Counted from the first letter of the stretch, positions 8,889 through 18,364 are shown. The stretch: 64,000 bases of DNA from CAVXDY01 sp963760715 (GCA_963760715.1 CAVXDY010000003.1:310001-374000); one strand, 5' to 3'. Numbers and translations are program-made. Notes: generated from the sequence alone by a model not told the origin.

Positions 8889-9302
8889 TCAGGACCTCAG
8901 ATCACTCCTCGCCTCCTTCCAGCCCGCCGTGAGCGCGTACAGGACCGCGATCTCGAGCCCGATGGCGAGCAGGCTCCAGAGCGGGTAGGCGGGGAACCAG
9001 GCGATCTGGCCGATGCCGTTGATGAGGATCGCCGCGATCGCGAACCAGCGCCCCCACCCCTTGCCGGAGAAGAGCGCCCCGGCGGCCAGCATCAGGACGA
9101 TGCCCCAGATGATGAGGCTCCATCCCCAGGCGGTGAAGTTGGTCGTCACCAGAAGACCCGACTCGGTGACGGCGTAGGTCTCGTCCTTCAAGAGCGCCGC
9201 GAAGCCCTGGATGATGTCGATGGCGCCGATCGTGAACATGACGGCCGCGGCGAAGACGACCCACCCCGTCCACGCCGACGGCTTGTATTGGTCCGTGGAC
9301 AT
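8889..9302 (-). CDS. DUF7144 family four-helix membrane protein, copy 2
   Basis: A 137-residue near-identical copy of the protein at 4081-4494 with the same four membrane segments. I start at the ATG at 9302 (MSTDQYKPSAW); the frame stays open 46 codons further upstream, but that part is the dispersed repeat at 9348-9460 and is absent from copy 1. Both copies face left. The few differences imply a recent duplication or gene conversion. Confidence 0.8.
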   Translation of the reverse strand: MSTDQYKPSAWTGWVVFAAAVMFTIGAIDIIQGFAALLKDETYAVTESGLLVTTNFTAWGWSLIIWGIVLMLAAGALFSGKGWGRWFAIAAILINGIGQIAWFPAYPLWSLLAIGLEIAVLYALTAGWKEARSDLRS

Positions 9303-9347
9303 CGCGCTACCTCCCCAGTGCCGAGGGCCGGCGGGCGCGGGCCCGCG

Positions 9348-9460
9348 GCCGGCCGATGAATGTCGGACCGAGCTCAAACCGATGAGCGCCAGCCCATCCG
9401 AAGCCTCGACCTTCCGGCCCCTGAGCGGCATCAGCCACATTGGGTGATCGGAACGCCACG
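9348..9460. repeat. Dispersed ~112-bp repeat, copy A
   Basis: From GCCGGCCGATGAATG to GGAACG-CACG this segment matches 21016-21127 at about 95%. Both copies lie about 45 bases upstream of the start of a leftward gene (DUF7144 here, SHOCT there) and contain a copy of the palindromic element (here 9428-9449: GCATCAGCCACATTGGGTGAT). A shared upstream regulatory region carried with duplicated genes is the simplest reading. Confidence 0.7.
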
Positions 9461-9981
9461 CCCCTGGTCGACGTGCGCCTCATGGCCGGGCGCTCGCTGG
9501 CCAGCGCCAACCTCGCCGCCCTGGCGATGCTGGTCCTTGGCGCCCTCGGCGGGCGCCTCGTGCCCGTCCTCGGCGCGCGGGCGGTCGTCGGCACCGGCGC
9601 GGCGTGCGGGACGCTCGCCTACGCGGCCCTGGCCCTCTGGCACGACGGGGTCGCCGAGGTTGCGGCGGCGAACGGCCTGCTCGGCGCGGGCATCGGATTG
9701 TCGCTCGCGGGGATCGCGACGCTCGTCGTGACCTCCGTCGAGCCGAGCGCCACGAGCGGCTCGGTCGGCATGAACGCCCTCATCCGGACCATCGGCGCCG
9801 CCCTCGGGGCCCAGATGGCCGCGGCGATCGTCACCGCCGCGGGACTCGTCCGGGGCTCGCCCCTGACGAGAGCGGTTTCACGGACGCCTTCGTGCTGGGC
9901 GCGGCGGCTTCAGCCGCCGCGCTTGTGGCCGCGACGCTCCTCCCTTCCCCGCGGCGCGACCCGGCCATGCTGCCTGTCTGA
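9461..9981 (+). pseudogene. Remnant of an MFS transporter gene
   Basis: The reading frame encodes late transmembrane helices of a DHA2-type major facilitator protein: LVDVRLMAGRSLASANLAAL, then directly VLGALGGRLVPVLGARAVVG. That junction implies an internal deletion of several helices. Near 9868 the frame shifts and continues GFTDAFVLGAAASAAALVAA to a stop at 9981. There is no proper start or N-terminal half. An intact relative is at 56961-58412. Confidence 0.65.
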
Positions 9982-10006
9982 ACCACCCGGGCGCCTTGTT
10001 CCGAGG

Positions 10007-10028
10007 ATCACCCGATGTGGGGGATGCG
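10007..10028 (+). promoter_or_regulatory. Copy of the recurrent palindromic element
   Basis: ATCACCCGATGT then GGGGGATGCG. It lies between the MFS remnant and the HD-domain gene, about 250 bases upstream of the latter. Confidence 0.4.
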
Positions 10029-10211
10029 AACTCCGTGGCCCCCGCGCTGTGATCGCCCCGGGGCCGTCGGCACGTCGGCGCCGGCCCCCGCGATCGAGCG
10101 ATCGGTCGCGGCCCAGAGCAGCGCGCCGGCCACCCAGAGAAGGGGCACGAGGATGGCGAGCACGAACAGCGTGACCTGGCGTCTCGCGCGGCGCCCCGCC
10201 GCTTGGGGCAT
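10008..10211 (-). CDS. Possible small one-helix membrane protein
   Basis: A 67-residue minus-strand frame starting MPQAAGRRARRQ, with one convincing membrane helix (VTLFVLAILVPLLWVAGALL, residues 13-32) after a basic N-terminus, so a cytoplasmic N-terminus is expected. The ribosome binding site is weak (AAAGAC). It fills the gap before the HD-domain gene on the other strand. No family recognised. Confidence 0.35.
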   Translation of the reverse strand: MPQAAGRRARRQVTLFVLAILVPLLWVAGALLWAATDRSIAGAGADVPTAPGRSQRGGHGVRIPHIG

Positions 10212-10275
10212 GTCTTTGGATACCGGGTCGGCTCGTGCGCGAGGATTCCGGGTCGCCGATGAGGAGGGCGCGGCG

Positions 10276-10725
10276 ATGAACGCCGGCCTGCCCTGCGAGG
10301 ACGCCCGGATGATCGCCGAGCGGGCGCATCGCGGACAGATCGAGCCGAGCGGGCGGCCGTACATCGACCATGTGCGCCGCGTGGTCGCGAAGGTGCCTGC
10401 CGAGGCGGCGAGCGTGGCGTGGCTCCACGACGTGCTCGAATGGACGGAGCTCACCGAAGACGACCCCGCCTTGACCGGCCTCATCCCGCGGGAGCGGACG
10501 GCGCTGCGCCTCCTCACGCGCAGCGGCGGTGACGATGACCATCGATTCCTCTCGCACGTACGGATCATCGCGGCCGCCCCCGGCGGCGCCGGCCGGATCG
10601 CCCGCGCGGTCAAGCGCGCCGACATGGAGGACCGCATGCGAAGGCCCCGCGATCCGGGGGCGGCCTGGAGGCCCCCCTACCGCCGTGCCCTGGAGCTGCT
10701 CGAACGCGAAGGAGCCGACCGATGA
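10276..10725 (+). CDS. HD-domain protein, RelA/SpoT hydrolase-like
   Basis: A 149-residue protein resembling the stand-alone ppGpp hydrolase (Mesh1/SpoT HD) fold: AERAHRGQIEPSGRPYIDHVRRV (first metal histidine H in AH, then YIDH) and VAWLHDVLEWTELTEDD (the HD pair with the following acidic residues), with VKRADMEDRM as the later NxxD-like region. It could break down (p)ppGpp or a related nucleotide; exact substrate is unproven. The ATG at 10276 is preceded by GAGGAGG. Its stop overlaps the aquaporin start (ATGA), so the two are co-translated. Confidence 0.7.
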   Translation: MNAGLPCEDARMIAERAHRGQIEPSGRPYIDHVRRVVAKVPAEAASVAWLHDVLEWTELTEDDPALTGLIPRERTALRLLTRSGGDDDHRFLSHVRIIAAAPGGAGRIARAVKRADMEDRMRRPRDPGAAWRPPYRRALELLEREGADR

Positions 10726-11552
10726 GCACACCGGAGCACCGATCTCGCATGGACGAGCTGCTGGGCCTCGAGTTTGGTGACGGACCCGACTTCGACGACC
10801 CCCACCACGAGTGGCGCCGCCTCTTCGCGGAGCTCCTGGGCACCTTCTTCCTGGTGGTGGTGGGCGCCGGCGGGGCCGTGGTGGGCGCCGCCTCGGATGG
10901 GGCGATCAGCCGGACCGCCGCCGTCACCGCCCCCGGCCTCATGGTGATGGCGATCATCCTGTTCATGGGCGCCATCTCGGGGGCGCACCTCAACCCGGCC
11001 GTCACCCTCGCCTTCTCGGCGCGCGGCGCCTTTCCCTGGCGGCGCGTGCCCGGCTACATCATCGTCCAGCTGGCCGGGGCGACCCTCGCATGCCTCTTCC
11101 TCTGGGCGGTGCTCGGAAAGATCGGCGGGCTCGGCGCAACCGAGCCCGGGCCCGGTATCTCGGATCTGAACGCCATGTGGTTCGAGCTGCTGCTGACCGT
11201 GGGCCTCGTCAGCACGATCCTCGGCACGGCCTCCTCGGCCCAGAACGTGGGGGCCCTGTCGGCGATCGCGGTCGGCGGCTACATCATCCTGGCGGGGCTC
11301 TGGTCGAGCCCGGTGAGCGGCGCCTCCATGAACCCGGCGCGCTCGTTCGGCCCGGATCTGGCCAACGGCGACTTCTCGAATTACTGGGTCTATGTCGTGG
11401 GCCCGATCGCCGGCGCCCTGATCGCGGTGGGCTTCGCCTTCATCCTGCGCGGCACCGGCAGCGTGGGGGGTCGTCGAGCAGCGCGCGGCCTCATGGGCAG
11501 GGACGAGACGCTCGCCACCACTGCCGACGACCCCGAAGGAACCTCGAAATGA
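10722..11552 (+). CDS. Aquaporin / MIP family channel
   Basis: A 276-residue membrane channel with six hydrophobic segments and the two pore motifs GAHLNPAVTLAF (N91-P-A) and GASMNPARSFGPD (near residue 205). A 30-residue acidic, histidine-ended N-terminal extension precedes the first helix and a basic/acidic tail follows the last. The residue after the second NPA is Arg, the selectivity-filter arginine. It should pass water or small neutral solutes such as glycerol; which one is not decided by sequence alone. Translationally coupled (ATGA) to the upstream HD gene. Confidence 0.9.
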   Translation: MSTPEHRSRMDELLGLEFGDGPDFDDPHHEWRRLFAELLGTFFLVVVGAGGAVVGAASDGAISRTAAVTAPGLMVMAIILFMGAISGAHLNPAVTLAFSARGAFPWRRVPGYIIVQLAGATLACLFLWAVLGKIGGLGATEPGPGISDLNAMWFELLLTVGLVSTILGTASSAQNVGALSAIAVGGYIILAGLWSSPVSGASMNPARSFGPDLANGDFSNYWVYVVGPIAGALIAVGFAFILRGTGSVGGRRAARGLMGRDETLATTADDPEGTSK

Positions 11553-11610
11553 CGACGGCCGAGCGCGCCGACGCCGTGGGGGTCGTGCGTCATGAGTCGC
11601 CACCACGGTC

Positions 11611-11630
11611 ATCCCATCTGGGCGATGCGC
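11611..11630 (+). promoter_or_regulatory. Copy of the recurrent palindromic element
   Basis: ATCCCATCTGGGCGATGCGC lies 107 bases before the DUF2252 start at 11737, in the same orientation as the gene. Confidence 0.4.
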
Positions 11631-11719
11631 GAACGAGCTCTCCGGTGTGTCCTGCGTTAGCGCGCCGGACCCGAATCGTCAGCTCCCCGGCCCCCAGCTG
11701 CGCCGAGGAGGAGACCGAC

Positions 11720-11740
11720 ATGGGCACTTCTGCGATATGA
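11720..11740 (+). other. Six-codon leader made by a 17-bp tandem duplication at the DUF2252 start
   Basis: A strong ribosome binding site (GAGGAGGAGACC) precedes an ATG at 11720 that reads MGTSAI and stops; that TGA overlaps the DUF2252 ATG (ATATGA). The two starts are an imperfect 17-base tandem repeat (ATGGGCACTTCTGCGAT / ATGAGCACTTCCGCGAG). Translation of the main gene would depend on restarting at the overlap. Confidence 0.5.
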
Positions 11741-13182
11741 GCACTTCCGCGAGCCGCGCGGACCGGCGCGCCCCACAACCCGTTGCGGTCGCGCACCTGA
11801 GCGTCGCCGAGCGGACCGCCCGGGGCCGGGCCGCCCGCAGCGAGGTGCCCCGCTCCCGGCAGGCCGAATTCACACCCGGGCCCGCGCGCCCGGATCCGAT
11901 CGCACTCCTCGAGAGCCAGGCCGAGGGCCGGGTACCCGAGCTCGTGCCGATCCGCTACGGGCGGATGCTGGTCTCGCCGTTCGCCTTCTACCGCGGCGCG
12001 GCCCTCGTGATGGCCAGCGACCTGGCCACGACGCCGGTCGCGGGCCTGCGCACGCAGCTGTGCGGGGATGCGCACCTGTCGAACTTCGGGGTCTTCGGCA
12101 GCCCCGAGCGGCGCCTGGTGTTCGACATCAACGACTTCGACGAGACCATGCCCGGGCCGTTCGAGTGGGACCTGAAGCGGCTGGCCGCGAGCCTCGAGGT
12201 GGCCGGCCGGGACCGGGGCTTCGCCGACGCGGAGCGCGATGGGATCGTCCGCACCTGCGTGAGCAGCTACCGCACCGCCATGGCCGGCTTCGCCGCGCAG
12301 ACCAACCTGGAGGTCTTCTACGCGCGGTTCGACGTGGACGAGATGGTCGCCCGCTACCGGGCCAGCGTGCCGCACAAGGTCGTCAAGCGCGCCGAGAAGG
12401 GCCTCGCCAAGGCGCGCACCAAGGACAGCATGCAGGCCCTCGACAAACTGACCCACGAGGTCGACGGCCAGCCGCGCATCAGCGCCGACCCCCCGCTGAT
12501 CGTCCCGATTCGGGATCTCCTGCCGGACGACAGGGCGGCGATCTTCACCGAATGGGCGCACGCCCGCCTGCGCGAGTACCGGCGCACCCTCGAGACCGAC
12601 CGCCGCCGCCTCCTCGAGCGGTACGAGTTCGTCGACGTCGCGCGCAAGGTCGTGGGGGTCGGCAGCGTGGGCACGCTGGCCTGGATCGCCCTGTTCCTCG
12701 GCCGCGACCGGCGCGACCCCCTCTTCCTGCAGATGAAGGAGGCCGAGGCGTCGGTGCTCGAGGAGTTCGCCGGGCGCAGCGACTACCGCAATGCCGGCCA
12801 CCGCGTGGTCGCGGGCCAGCGCCTGATGCAGGCGACCAGCGACATCTTCCTCGGCTGGCTCCATGTCGCCGAGGGCGTCGACGGCCGAGAGCACGACCTC
12901 TACGTTCGCCAGCTGCGCGACTGGAAGGGCTCGGCCGAGATCGAGGCCATGGTCCCGAAGGGCATGCGCATCTACGCCGAGATGTGCGGCTGGACCCTGG
13001 CCCGCGCCCACGCGCGCTCGGGCGATGCCGTCGCGATCGCGGCCTACCTCGGCACCAGCGACACCTTCGACCGGGCGATCGCCACCTTCGCCGCCGCCTA
13101 CGCCGATCAGAACGAGCGCGACTACGAAGCCCTGAAGGCGGCCGTCGCCGGCGGCCGGCTCACGGCCGAGGAGGGTCTGTGA
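11737..13182 (+). CDS. DUF2252 family protein, copy 1
   Basis: A 481-residue DUF2252 protein. Family landmarks are VPIRYGRMLVSPFAFYRGAA (about residue 70), CGDAHLSNFG (near 108), FDINDFDETMPGPFEWDLKRL (near 128) and a C-terminal CGWTLARAHARSGD. The CGDAHLxNFG and NDFDE motifs resemble the catalytic and metal-binding loops of aminoglycoside-phosphotransferase-like kinases, so a kinase-like activity is plausible; no substrate is known to me. Copy 2 is at 39187-40624 and a fragment at 5676. The start follows an unusual leader (11720-11740). Confidence 0.85.
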   Translation: MSTSASRADRRAPQPVAVAHLSVAERTARGRAARSEVPRSRQAEFTPGPARPDPIALLESQAEGRVPELVPIRYGRMLVSPFAFYRGAALVMASDLATTPVAGLRTQLCGDAHLSNFGVFGSPERRLVFDINDFDETMPGPFEWDLKRLAASLEVAGRDRGFADAERDGIVRTCVSSYRTAMAGFAAQTNLEVFYARFDVDEMVARYRASVPHKVVKRAEKGLAKARTKDSMQALDKLTHEVDGQPRISADPPLIVPIRDLLPDDRAAIFTEWAHARLREYRRTLETDRRRLLERYEFVDVARKVVGVGSVGTLAWIALFLGRDRRDPLFLQMKEAEASVLEEFAGRSDYRNAGHRVVAGQRLMQATSDIFLGWLHVAEGVDGREHDLYVRQLRDWKGSAEIEAMVPKGMRIYAEMCGWTLARAHARSGDAVAIAAYLGTSDTFDRAIATFAAAYADQNERDYEALKAAVAGGRLTAEEGL

Positions 13183-13219
13183 TGCGACCATCGATGCCAA
13201 TCCGACCGGAGGCCAAGTC

Positions 13220-15630
13220 ATGAGCCATCCTGATCGCAGCAAGCTCCCCATCCCCAGGCAGCCGTTCGCAGGGGTGGCCAACAGGACGCTCGACGGCTCG
13301 CAGCCGGACTGGGAGGCGATCGGCCACGTCGAGGCCCCCGACGGCGCGCCGAACGTGCTGCTGGTGCTGATCGACGATGCCGGTTTCGGGAACGCCGGGA
13401 CCTTCGGCGGGCCGATCGACACGCCGAACTACACGCGGATCGCGCAGGAAGGCCTGCGGTACAACCGCTTCCACGTCACGGCGCTCTGCTCGCCGACGCG
13501 GGCGGCGCTGCTGACCGGGCGCAACAGTCACGCGGTCGGCTTCGGCTCGGTCGGCGAGTTCTCGACGGGGTTCCCCGGTTACACGGCGTTCGTGCCGGAC
13601 GACTGCGTCCCCTTCCCGACGGATCCTGCGGGACAACGGCTACAGCACCGCGGCGTTCGGCAAGTGGCACCTGACGCCGGACGGCCAGCAGGGCCCCGCC
13701 GGGCCGTTCGACCGCTGGCCCGTCGGCTGGGGGTTCGAGTACTTCTACGGGTTCCTGGGCGGCGGCTCGGGTCAGTGGGATCCGTGCCTGACCGAGAACC
13801 AGAAGATCATCGGCACTCCCGCGGAGTTCTACGACGAGGAGAACCCCTACTACCTGCCGGATGCCATGACGGACAAGACGATCGAGTGGTTGCACGCGAT
13901 CCGGGCACAGGACGCCGCGAAGCCGTTCTTCGCCTACTACTCCACGGGCTGCAGCCACGCGCCACATCACGTGCCGGCAGCGTGGGCCGAGAAGTACAGG
14001 GGCAAGTTCGACCAGGGCTGGGACGCGCTGCGCGAGGAGACGTTCGCCCGGCAGAAGGCGCTCGGCGTGATCCCCGCCGATGCGGAGCTCACCCCGCGCG
14101 ATGACGCGTTCCCCGCGTGGGACGAGGTCCCGGACAAGCTCAAGGCGTACTACGCGCGCCAGATGGAGGTCTACGCCGGCTACTCCGAGAACGCCGACCA
14201 CAACGTCGGCCGTGTGCTCGACGCGATCGACGAGCTCGGCGAGCTGGAGAACACGCTCGTGATCTGGATCTGGGGTGACAACGGCGCCAGCATGGAGGGC
14301 ACGATCACCGGCTCCTTCAACGAGCTGACGATGCAGAACGGCATCCCCCTGACCGACGAGATGCAGCTGCAGCTCGCGGAGCGCTACGGGGGCGTCGAGG
14401 CGTGGGGGAACCAGATGATGGCGCCCCACTACTCGGCCGCCTGGGCCTGGGCGGGCAACACGCCGTTCAAGTGGGGAAAGCAGGTTGGCTCGCACCTCGG
14501 CGGCACGCGCAACCCGCTGGTCGTTCACTGGCCCGAGAGGATCAGCGACGAGGGCGCCCTGAGGACGCATTTCACCCACGTCACCGACGTCGGGCCGACG
14601 ATCCTCGAGATCGCGGGCATCCCGATGCCGAGCCACATCGACGGGATCGAGCAGCAGCCGATGCACGGCGTCACCTTCGCCGACTCGCTGACCGACGCAG
14701 ACGCTCCCGAGCGCCACACCCAGCAGTACTTCGAGACGATCGGCAACCGCTCGATGTACAAGGACGGCTGGTGGCTGTCGATGAAGACCGCGCGGATCCC
14801 GTGGGTCCTGACGCCCGATGCCCTGAAGCCCTACGCCCCCGGCGTGTGGGATCCCGACAAGGATCCCACCGAGCTGTACTACCTGCCGGACGACTTCAGC
14901 CAGGCGAGGGATCTCGCGGCGGAGCACCCCGAGAAGGTGCAGGAGCTCAAGGACCTCTTCTGGAAGGAGGCCGAGAAGTACAACGTGCTTCCGCTGATGG
15001 CCACACTCGCGGCGTTCTTCGGCATGGTGCCCCCGCTACCGGCGGTCGCCAAGCATGAGTTCCGCGGTGACGTCCAGAACGTCCTGTCGGGCATGATCCC
15101 GCGGATCTACAACCACTCCTACACGATCAGCGCCGACCTGGTGATCCCGCCTGGCGGCGCCGAGGGGGTGATCGTCGCCGAGGCCGACCACCTGGGCGGG
15201 TTCTCGCTCTTCGTCGACGGCGGCAAGCTGACGCACACCTACTCGATGATGGGCGTGTTCGTCTTTCGCCAGCAGGCCGAGGAATCGCTGCCCGAGGGCG
15301 AGGTGACGGTGCGCATGGAGTTCGCCGCCGACGCGGCCAAGCCCGCCACCGGCGGTGAGGTCACGCTGTTCATCGACGACCGGCCGGTCGGCAACGGGCC
15401 GGATGGATCACACGGTTCCGATCCGCTTCTCCGGCTATGCGGGGATGGACATCGGCCGCGACAACGGCGGCGTGGTCGACCTCGGCTACGAGGGCAGGAA
15501 GCCGTTCGCGTTCACCGGCACGATCAAGAAGGTCGTGTTCGACGTCAATCCGCACGCGTCGGCGGAGGACGCGCACGAGCTCCACACGGCCGTCCACCAA
15601 GGGCACACGGCGCACGCGCTCACGGCGTAG
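13220..15630 (+). CDS. Arylsulfatase, interrupted by two frameshifts
   Basis: A type I sulfatase of about 800 residues. Metal-binding D52-D53 (LVLIDDAGFGNAG) and the formylglycine site C90-S-P-T-R with LLTGRN are in the first frame (13220 to about 13615). A one-base shift moves reading to the frame with ILRDNGYSTAAFGKWHLTP, the central IWIWGDNGASMEG metal loop and the C-terminal domain. A second shift near 15402 gives DHTVPIRFSGYAGMDIGRDN and the stop at 15630. All catalytic motifs are intact, so either the indels are sequencing errors or the gene died recently. It leads a run of plus-strand genes (DUF1269, SDR, flavodoxin). Confidence 0.8.
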
Positions 15631-15656
15631 GCCCCGACAGGCGCGAGGAGATCGCG

Positions 15657-16169
15657 ATGAAGCGACATGACACGATCGACGTCCTGATCGGCGGCTACCT
15701 GTCGAAGGACGCCGCCGAGGAGGACTACAACGCGGTCCTCGATTGCGGCGGGCACCTGGAGGGCGCCGTGGTCGTCAGCAAGGACCTCGAGGGCAACCTC
15801 TCGGTCGAGCAGACCGATCACATGGTTCGCGAGGGGGCCGAGGGGCTGGGCGCCGTCGGGTTCGCCGTCGGGCTGTTCGCGCCGCCGTTGCTGGCCGCCA
15901 CCGCGATCGGCGCGGCGATGGGCGCCGGCGCCGGCGCGTTGCTGCACCACAAGGCCGCCGACAAGATCGGCGAGCAGGCGGGGGCGACGATCCCGCTCGG
16001 CGGCGCCGGCCTGATCGTCGCGTACTCACACTCCGAGGCAGCGAAGGTCGAGCCCGCCGTGACGCGGGCCGTTCAGAAGGCCGTCGGCGAGGCCGAGGGC
16101 AGCCACGTCAAGGCGCTGAAGGGGGCGCTGGCCGACGCCCAGCAGAAGATGGCCGAAGACCACGCCTGA
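15657..16169 (+). CDS. DUF1269-type protein with glycine-rich membrane hairpin
   Basis: A 170-residue protein beginning MKRHDTIDVLIGGYLSKDAAE: an N-terminal alpha/beta domain that recalls the ABC of DUF1269 proteins, then a hydrophobic Gly/Ala stretch (about residues 62-100, GFAVGLFAPPLLAATAIGAA, ending LLHHKAADKIGEQ), then a second soluble part. A GAGGAG ribosome binding site fixes the ATG. It lies 26 bases after the sulfatase stop and 4 bases before the SDR start, so these are likely co-transcribed. Confidence 0.7.
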   Translation: MKRHDTIDVLIGGYLSKDAAEEDYNAVLDCGGHLEGAVVVSKDLEGNLSVEQTDHMVREGAEGLGAVGFAVGLFAPPLLAATAIGAAMGAGAGALLHHKAADKIGEQAGATIPLGGAGLIVAYSHSEAAKVEPAVTRAVQKAVGEAEGSHVKALKGALADAQQKMAEDHA

Positions 16170-16173
16170 TCCG

Positions 16174-17064
16174 GTGAGCGGAAAGCAGAAGGATCGCGGC
16201 TTCGTCGTCGTCACGGGTACGTCAACCGGTATCGGCGCCGCAACGGCGCTGCATCTCGCGGGGAAGGGATTCCACGTCCTCGCCGGCGTTCGGCGTGAGG
16301 TGGACGGTGAGGCGTTGCAGAGGCAGACCTCGGCGACGCTGACGCCGCTCATCATCGACGTCACGGACACGGAGACGATCTCGGCTGCCGCCGCGGCGGT
16401 GACCGACGTCGTCGGCGACCGCGGCCTCGCCGGACTCGTCAACAACGCGGGCATCGGCAAGCCGGCACCCCTCGAGTTCCAGCCCATGGCCGACTTCCGA
16501 ACGCAGCTGGAGGTCAACCTGTTCGGACCCGTCGCCATGATCCAGGCCTTCCTCCCGCTCATCCGCCGCGGCGGCGGCCGGCTCGTCAACGTCGGGTCGA
16601 TCGGCGGATTGCTCGTCCTTCCGCTGAACGGGGCCTACAGCGCGTCGAAGTTCGGCATGCGGGCGATCAGCGACGCGCTTCGCCTCGAGCTGCGGCAGTG
16701 GAACATCCACGTCTCGCTCATCGAGGTCGCCCCCGTCAAGTCCGCGATCTTCGGGAAGACGTACGCCGAGCTCGACGCGCTGGAGCAGACGCTCGGCGAG
16801 ACCGGCTATCAGCTGTACTCGCAGCAGATCACCGCAATTCGGAAGGCGGTGGAGAAGGCGGAGGCCGACGCGGAGCCTCCGTCGGTCATCGCGAAGGCGG
16901 TTGCTCATGCGCTCACGTCCGACAAGCCCAAGACCAGGTATCTGGTGGGCCACGGCGGGAGGCAGACGGCAGTCGCAGCGGCGCTCCCCGACCGGGCGAG
17001 GGACAGAGCGCTCGCTCGCGAGCTCGGGCTCCCCAAGGTACCCAAGCGAGAGGAGCGAACGTGA
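16174..17064 (+). CDS. Short-chain dehydrogenase/reductase
   Basis: A 296-residue classical SDR. The NAD(P)-binding motif TGTSTGIGAATALHL is at residues 14-28, NNAGIG near 90, the catalytic Ser in VNVGSIGG near 145, and YSASKFG (Tyr-x-x-x-Lys) near 157. The start is GTG, four bases after the DUF1269 stop. Its TGA overlaps the GTG of the flavodoxin gene, so the two are translationally coupled. The substrate is unknown; the long C-terminal extension past residue 190 resembles the retinol-dehydrogenase-like subgroup. Confidence 0.85.
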   Translation: MSGKQKDRGFVVVTGTSTGIGAATALHLAGKGFHVLAGVRREVDGEALQRQTSATLTPLIIDVTDTETISAAAAAVTDVVGDRGLAGLVNNAGIGKPAPLEFQPMADFRTQLEVNLFGPVAMIQAFLPLIRRGGGRLVNVGSIGGLLVLPLNGAYSASKFGMRAISDALRLELRQWNIHVSLIEVAPVKSAIFGKTYAELDALEQTLGETGYQLYSQQITAIRKAVEKAEADAEPPSVIAKAVAHALTSDKPKTRYLVGHGGRQTAVAAALPDRARDRALARELGLPKVPKREERT

Positions 17065-17740
17065 GCAGCGACGTGAAACCGAAGGTCCTGGTCGTGTACT
17101 TCAGCCTGACGCACCAGTCCGCGCGGGTTGCCGAGGCGATGGCAGAGGCTCTCACGGCACGGCACTGCGATGTGGCCGGGCGGCGATCGAGTTCACGGAC
17201 GAGCGGTGGGCGGGCAAGCTGTCGCAGTTTCCGATGAAGCGCCCCGTGCCCCAGATCGCGTCGATCCTCATGGCGCAGCTCCGCCACAAGACCGGCGAGA
17301 TCCGCATTCCGCCGGAGGCCCAGACGGGCGACTACGACCTGGTCGTGGTCGCGTCTCCCACCTGGTGGTTCCAGACGAGCATGCCGATCCGCTCCTATCT
17401 CGAGTCGCCCGAGGCGAAGACGGTGATGAGCGGGAAGCCGTTCGGATGCGCGTCGATCTCTCGCCGCTACTACAGCATCAATCTTCGGCAGATGAAGAGG
17501 CTCGGTGAGAAGAACGGCGGGCGGTGGATCGACAAGACGCACTTCGTCGCCGCGGGCGGTCAGGTCAAGTCGATGCTCGCGTGGCTCGGGTACATGAAGC
17601 ACGGCGAGCCGCAGGAGCACGTCATGGGGCTGAAGATGTACCCCCCCAACCTCAAGCCGGATTTCGAGGAGCAGGCACGGACCTTCATCGACGACCTGGT
17701 GGATCAGACGCTCGGCCAGCCTGCCGGCGCCGCCGTGTGA
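17061..17740 (+). CDS. Flavodoxin-family protein, one frameshift
   Basis: A flavodoxin-like fold of about 225 residues. The FMN phosphate loop VVYFSLTHQSARVAEAMAEAL is in the first frame (GTG start at 17061, overlapping the SDR stop). Near 17180 one base is missing and the frame continues IEFTDERWAGKLSQFPM, VVVASPTWWFQTSMPIRSYL (isoalloxazine-side loop) and a C-terminal MYPPNLKPDFEEQARTFID. Coupling with the SDR suggests an oxidoreductase pair. The single indel may be an assembly error. Confidence 0.7.
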
Positions 17741-17747
17741 CGAAGAG

Positions 17748-17892
17748 CTCTACGAGCTCCGCGGGACCTCCGGTGGGTTCAGGCTCTTGCGGTACCAGAG
17801 GACGTCCGTTCCGGATGCGAGAGGTCGTCGAGGTACGTCTGGAACGACCGGATCTTCCCCTCGCGGAAGTCGGCCACGGTGACGCCGGCCAG
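17748..17892 (-). pseudogene. Chimeric scrap of the GNAT and SnoaL-like genes
   Basis: Bases 17748-17817 are identical to the 3' end of the GNAT gene (19782-19851), and 17817-17892 match the 3' end of the SnoaL-like gene (20261-20336) at about 96%. The junction is at a shared GCGAG. It is a third copy of the gene pair from which some 410 bases were deleted. The following 17893-18136 shows no gene I can support. Confidence 0.75.
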
Positions 17893-18136
17893 GCCCACAA
17901 GCACTGGGCGACGCCCCAGAGGATGTCCTCGGCCCGCTTGCTGAAGATCAGCGCCCCCGCCCCGGCGCGCGAGTGGCCCAGGCAGGCCACCACCACGAAG
18001 CCGCGGCGCGGTGCCGACGTTCGTCTCATTGAGACGATGGCGCGGACATGAGGTTTCCTTACTCTCGACCCGGAGGAGACTGGCACCTTGTGCAAACCAG
18101 AGCATCTGGGCCGCTGGCGCTGGAGGGAAGTGCACG

Positions 18137-18313
18137 ATGCCAAGACCGGGTCCTCCGTACTCGCCCGAGTTCCAGGCCGACGCGGTGCGCCTGCTGCGCT
18201 CGAGCGGCAAGACGGTCGCCGAGCTCTCGCGTGAGTTGGGCGTCTCCGAGCCGACGCTCCGCAGATGGCGGCACCAGGCCGACGGCGACCGCCGGCAGGC
18301 CGCGGGAGAGGTC
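18137..18313 (+). mobile_element. IS3-family transposase OrfA, truncated
   Basis: MPRPGPPYSPEFQADAVRLL followed by GKTVAELSRELGVSEPTLRRWRHQ is the helix-turn-helix domain of an IS3-type OrfA. The match ends after about 58 residues; the leucine-zipper part and OrfB are missing, and no terminal inverted repeats are visible nearby. The frame runs on without a stop into the next small gene (to 18538). Confidence 0.7.
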
Positions 18314-18364
18314 CGCCGCCGCCGATTGACTCTCGCTCTCAACTACGGAGGAAAGGACCGACCC

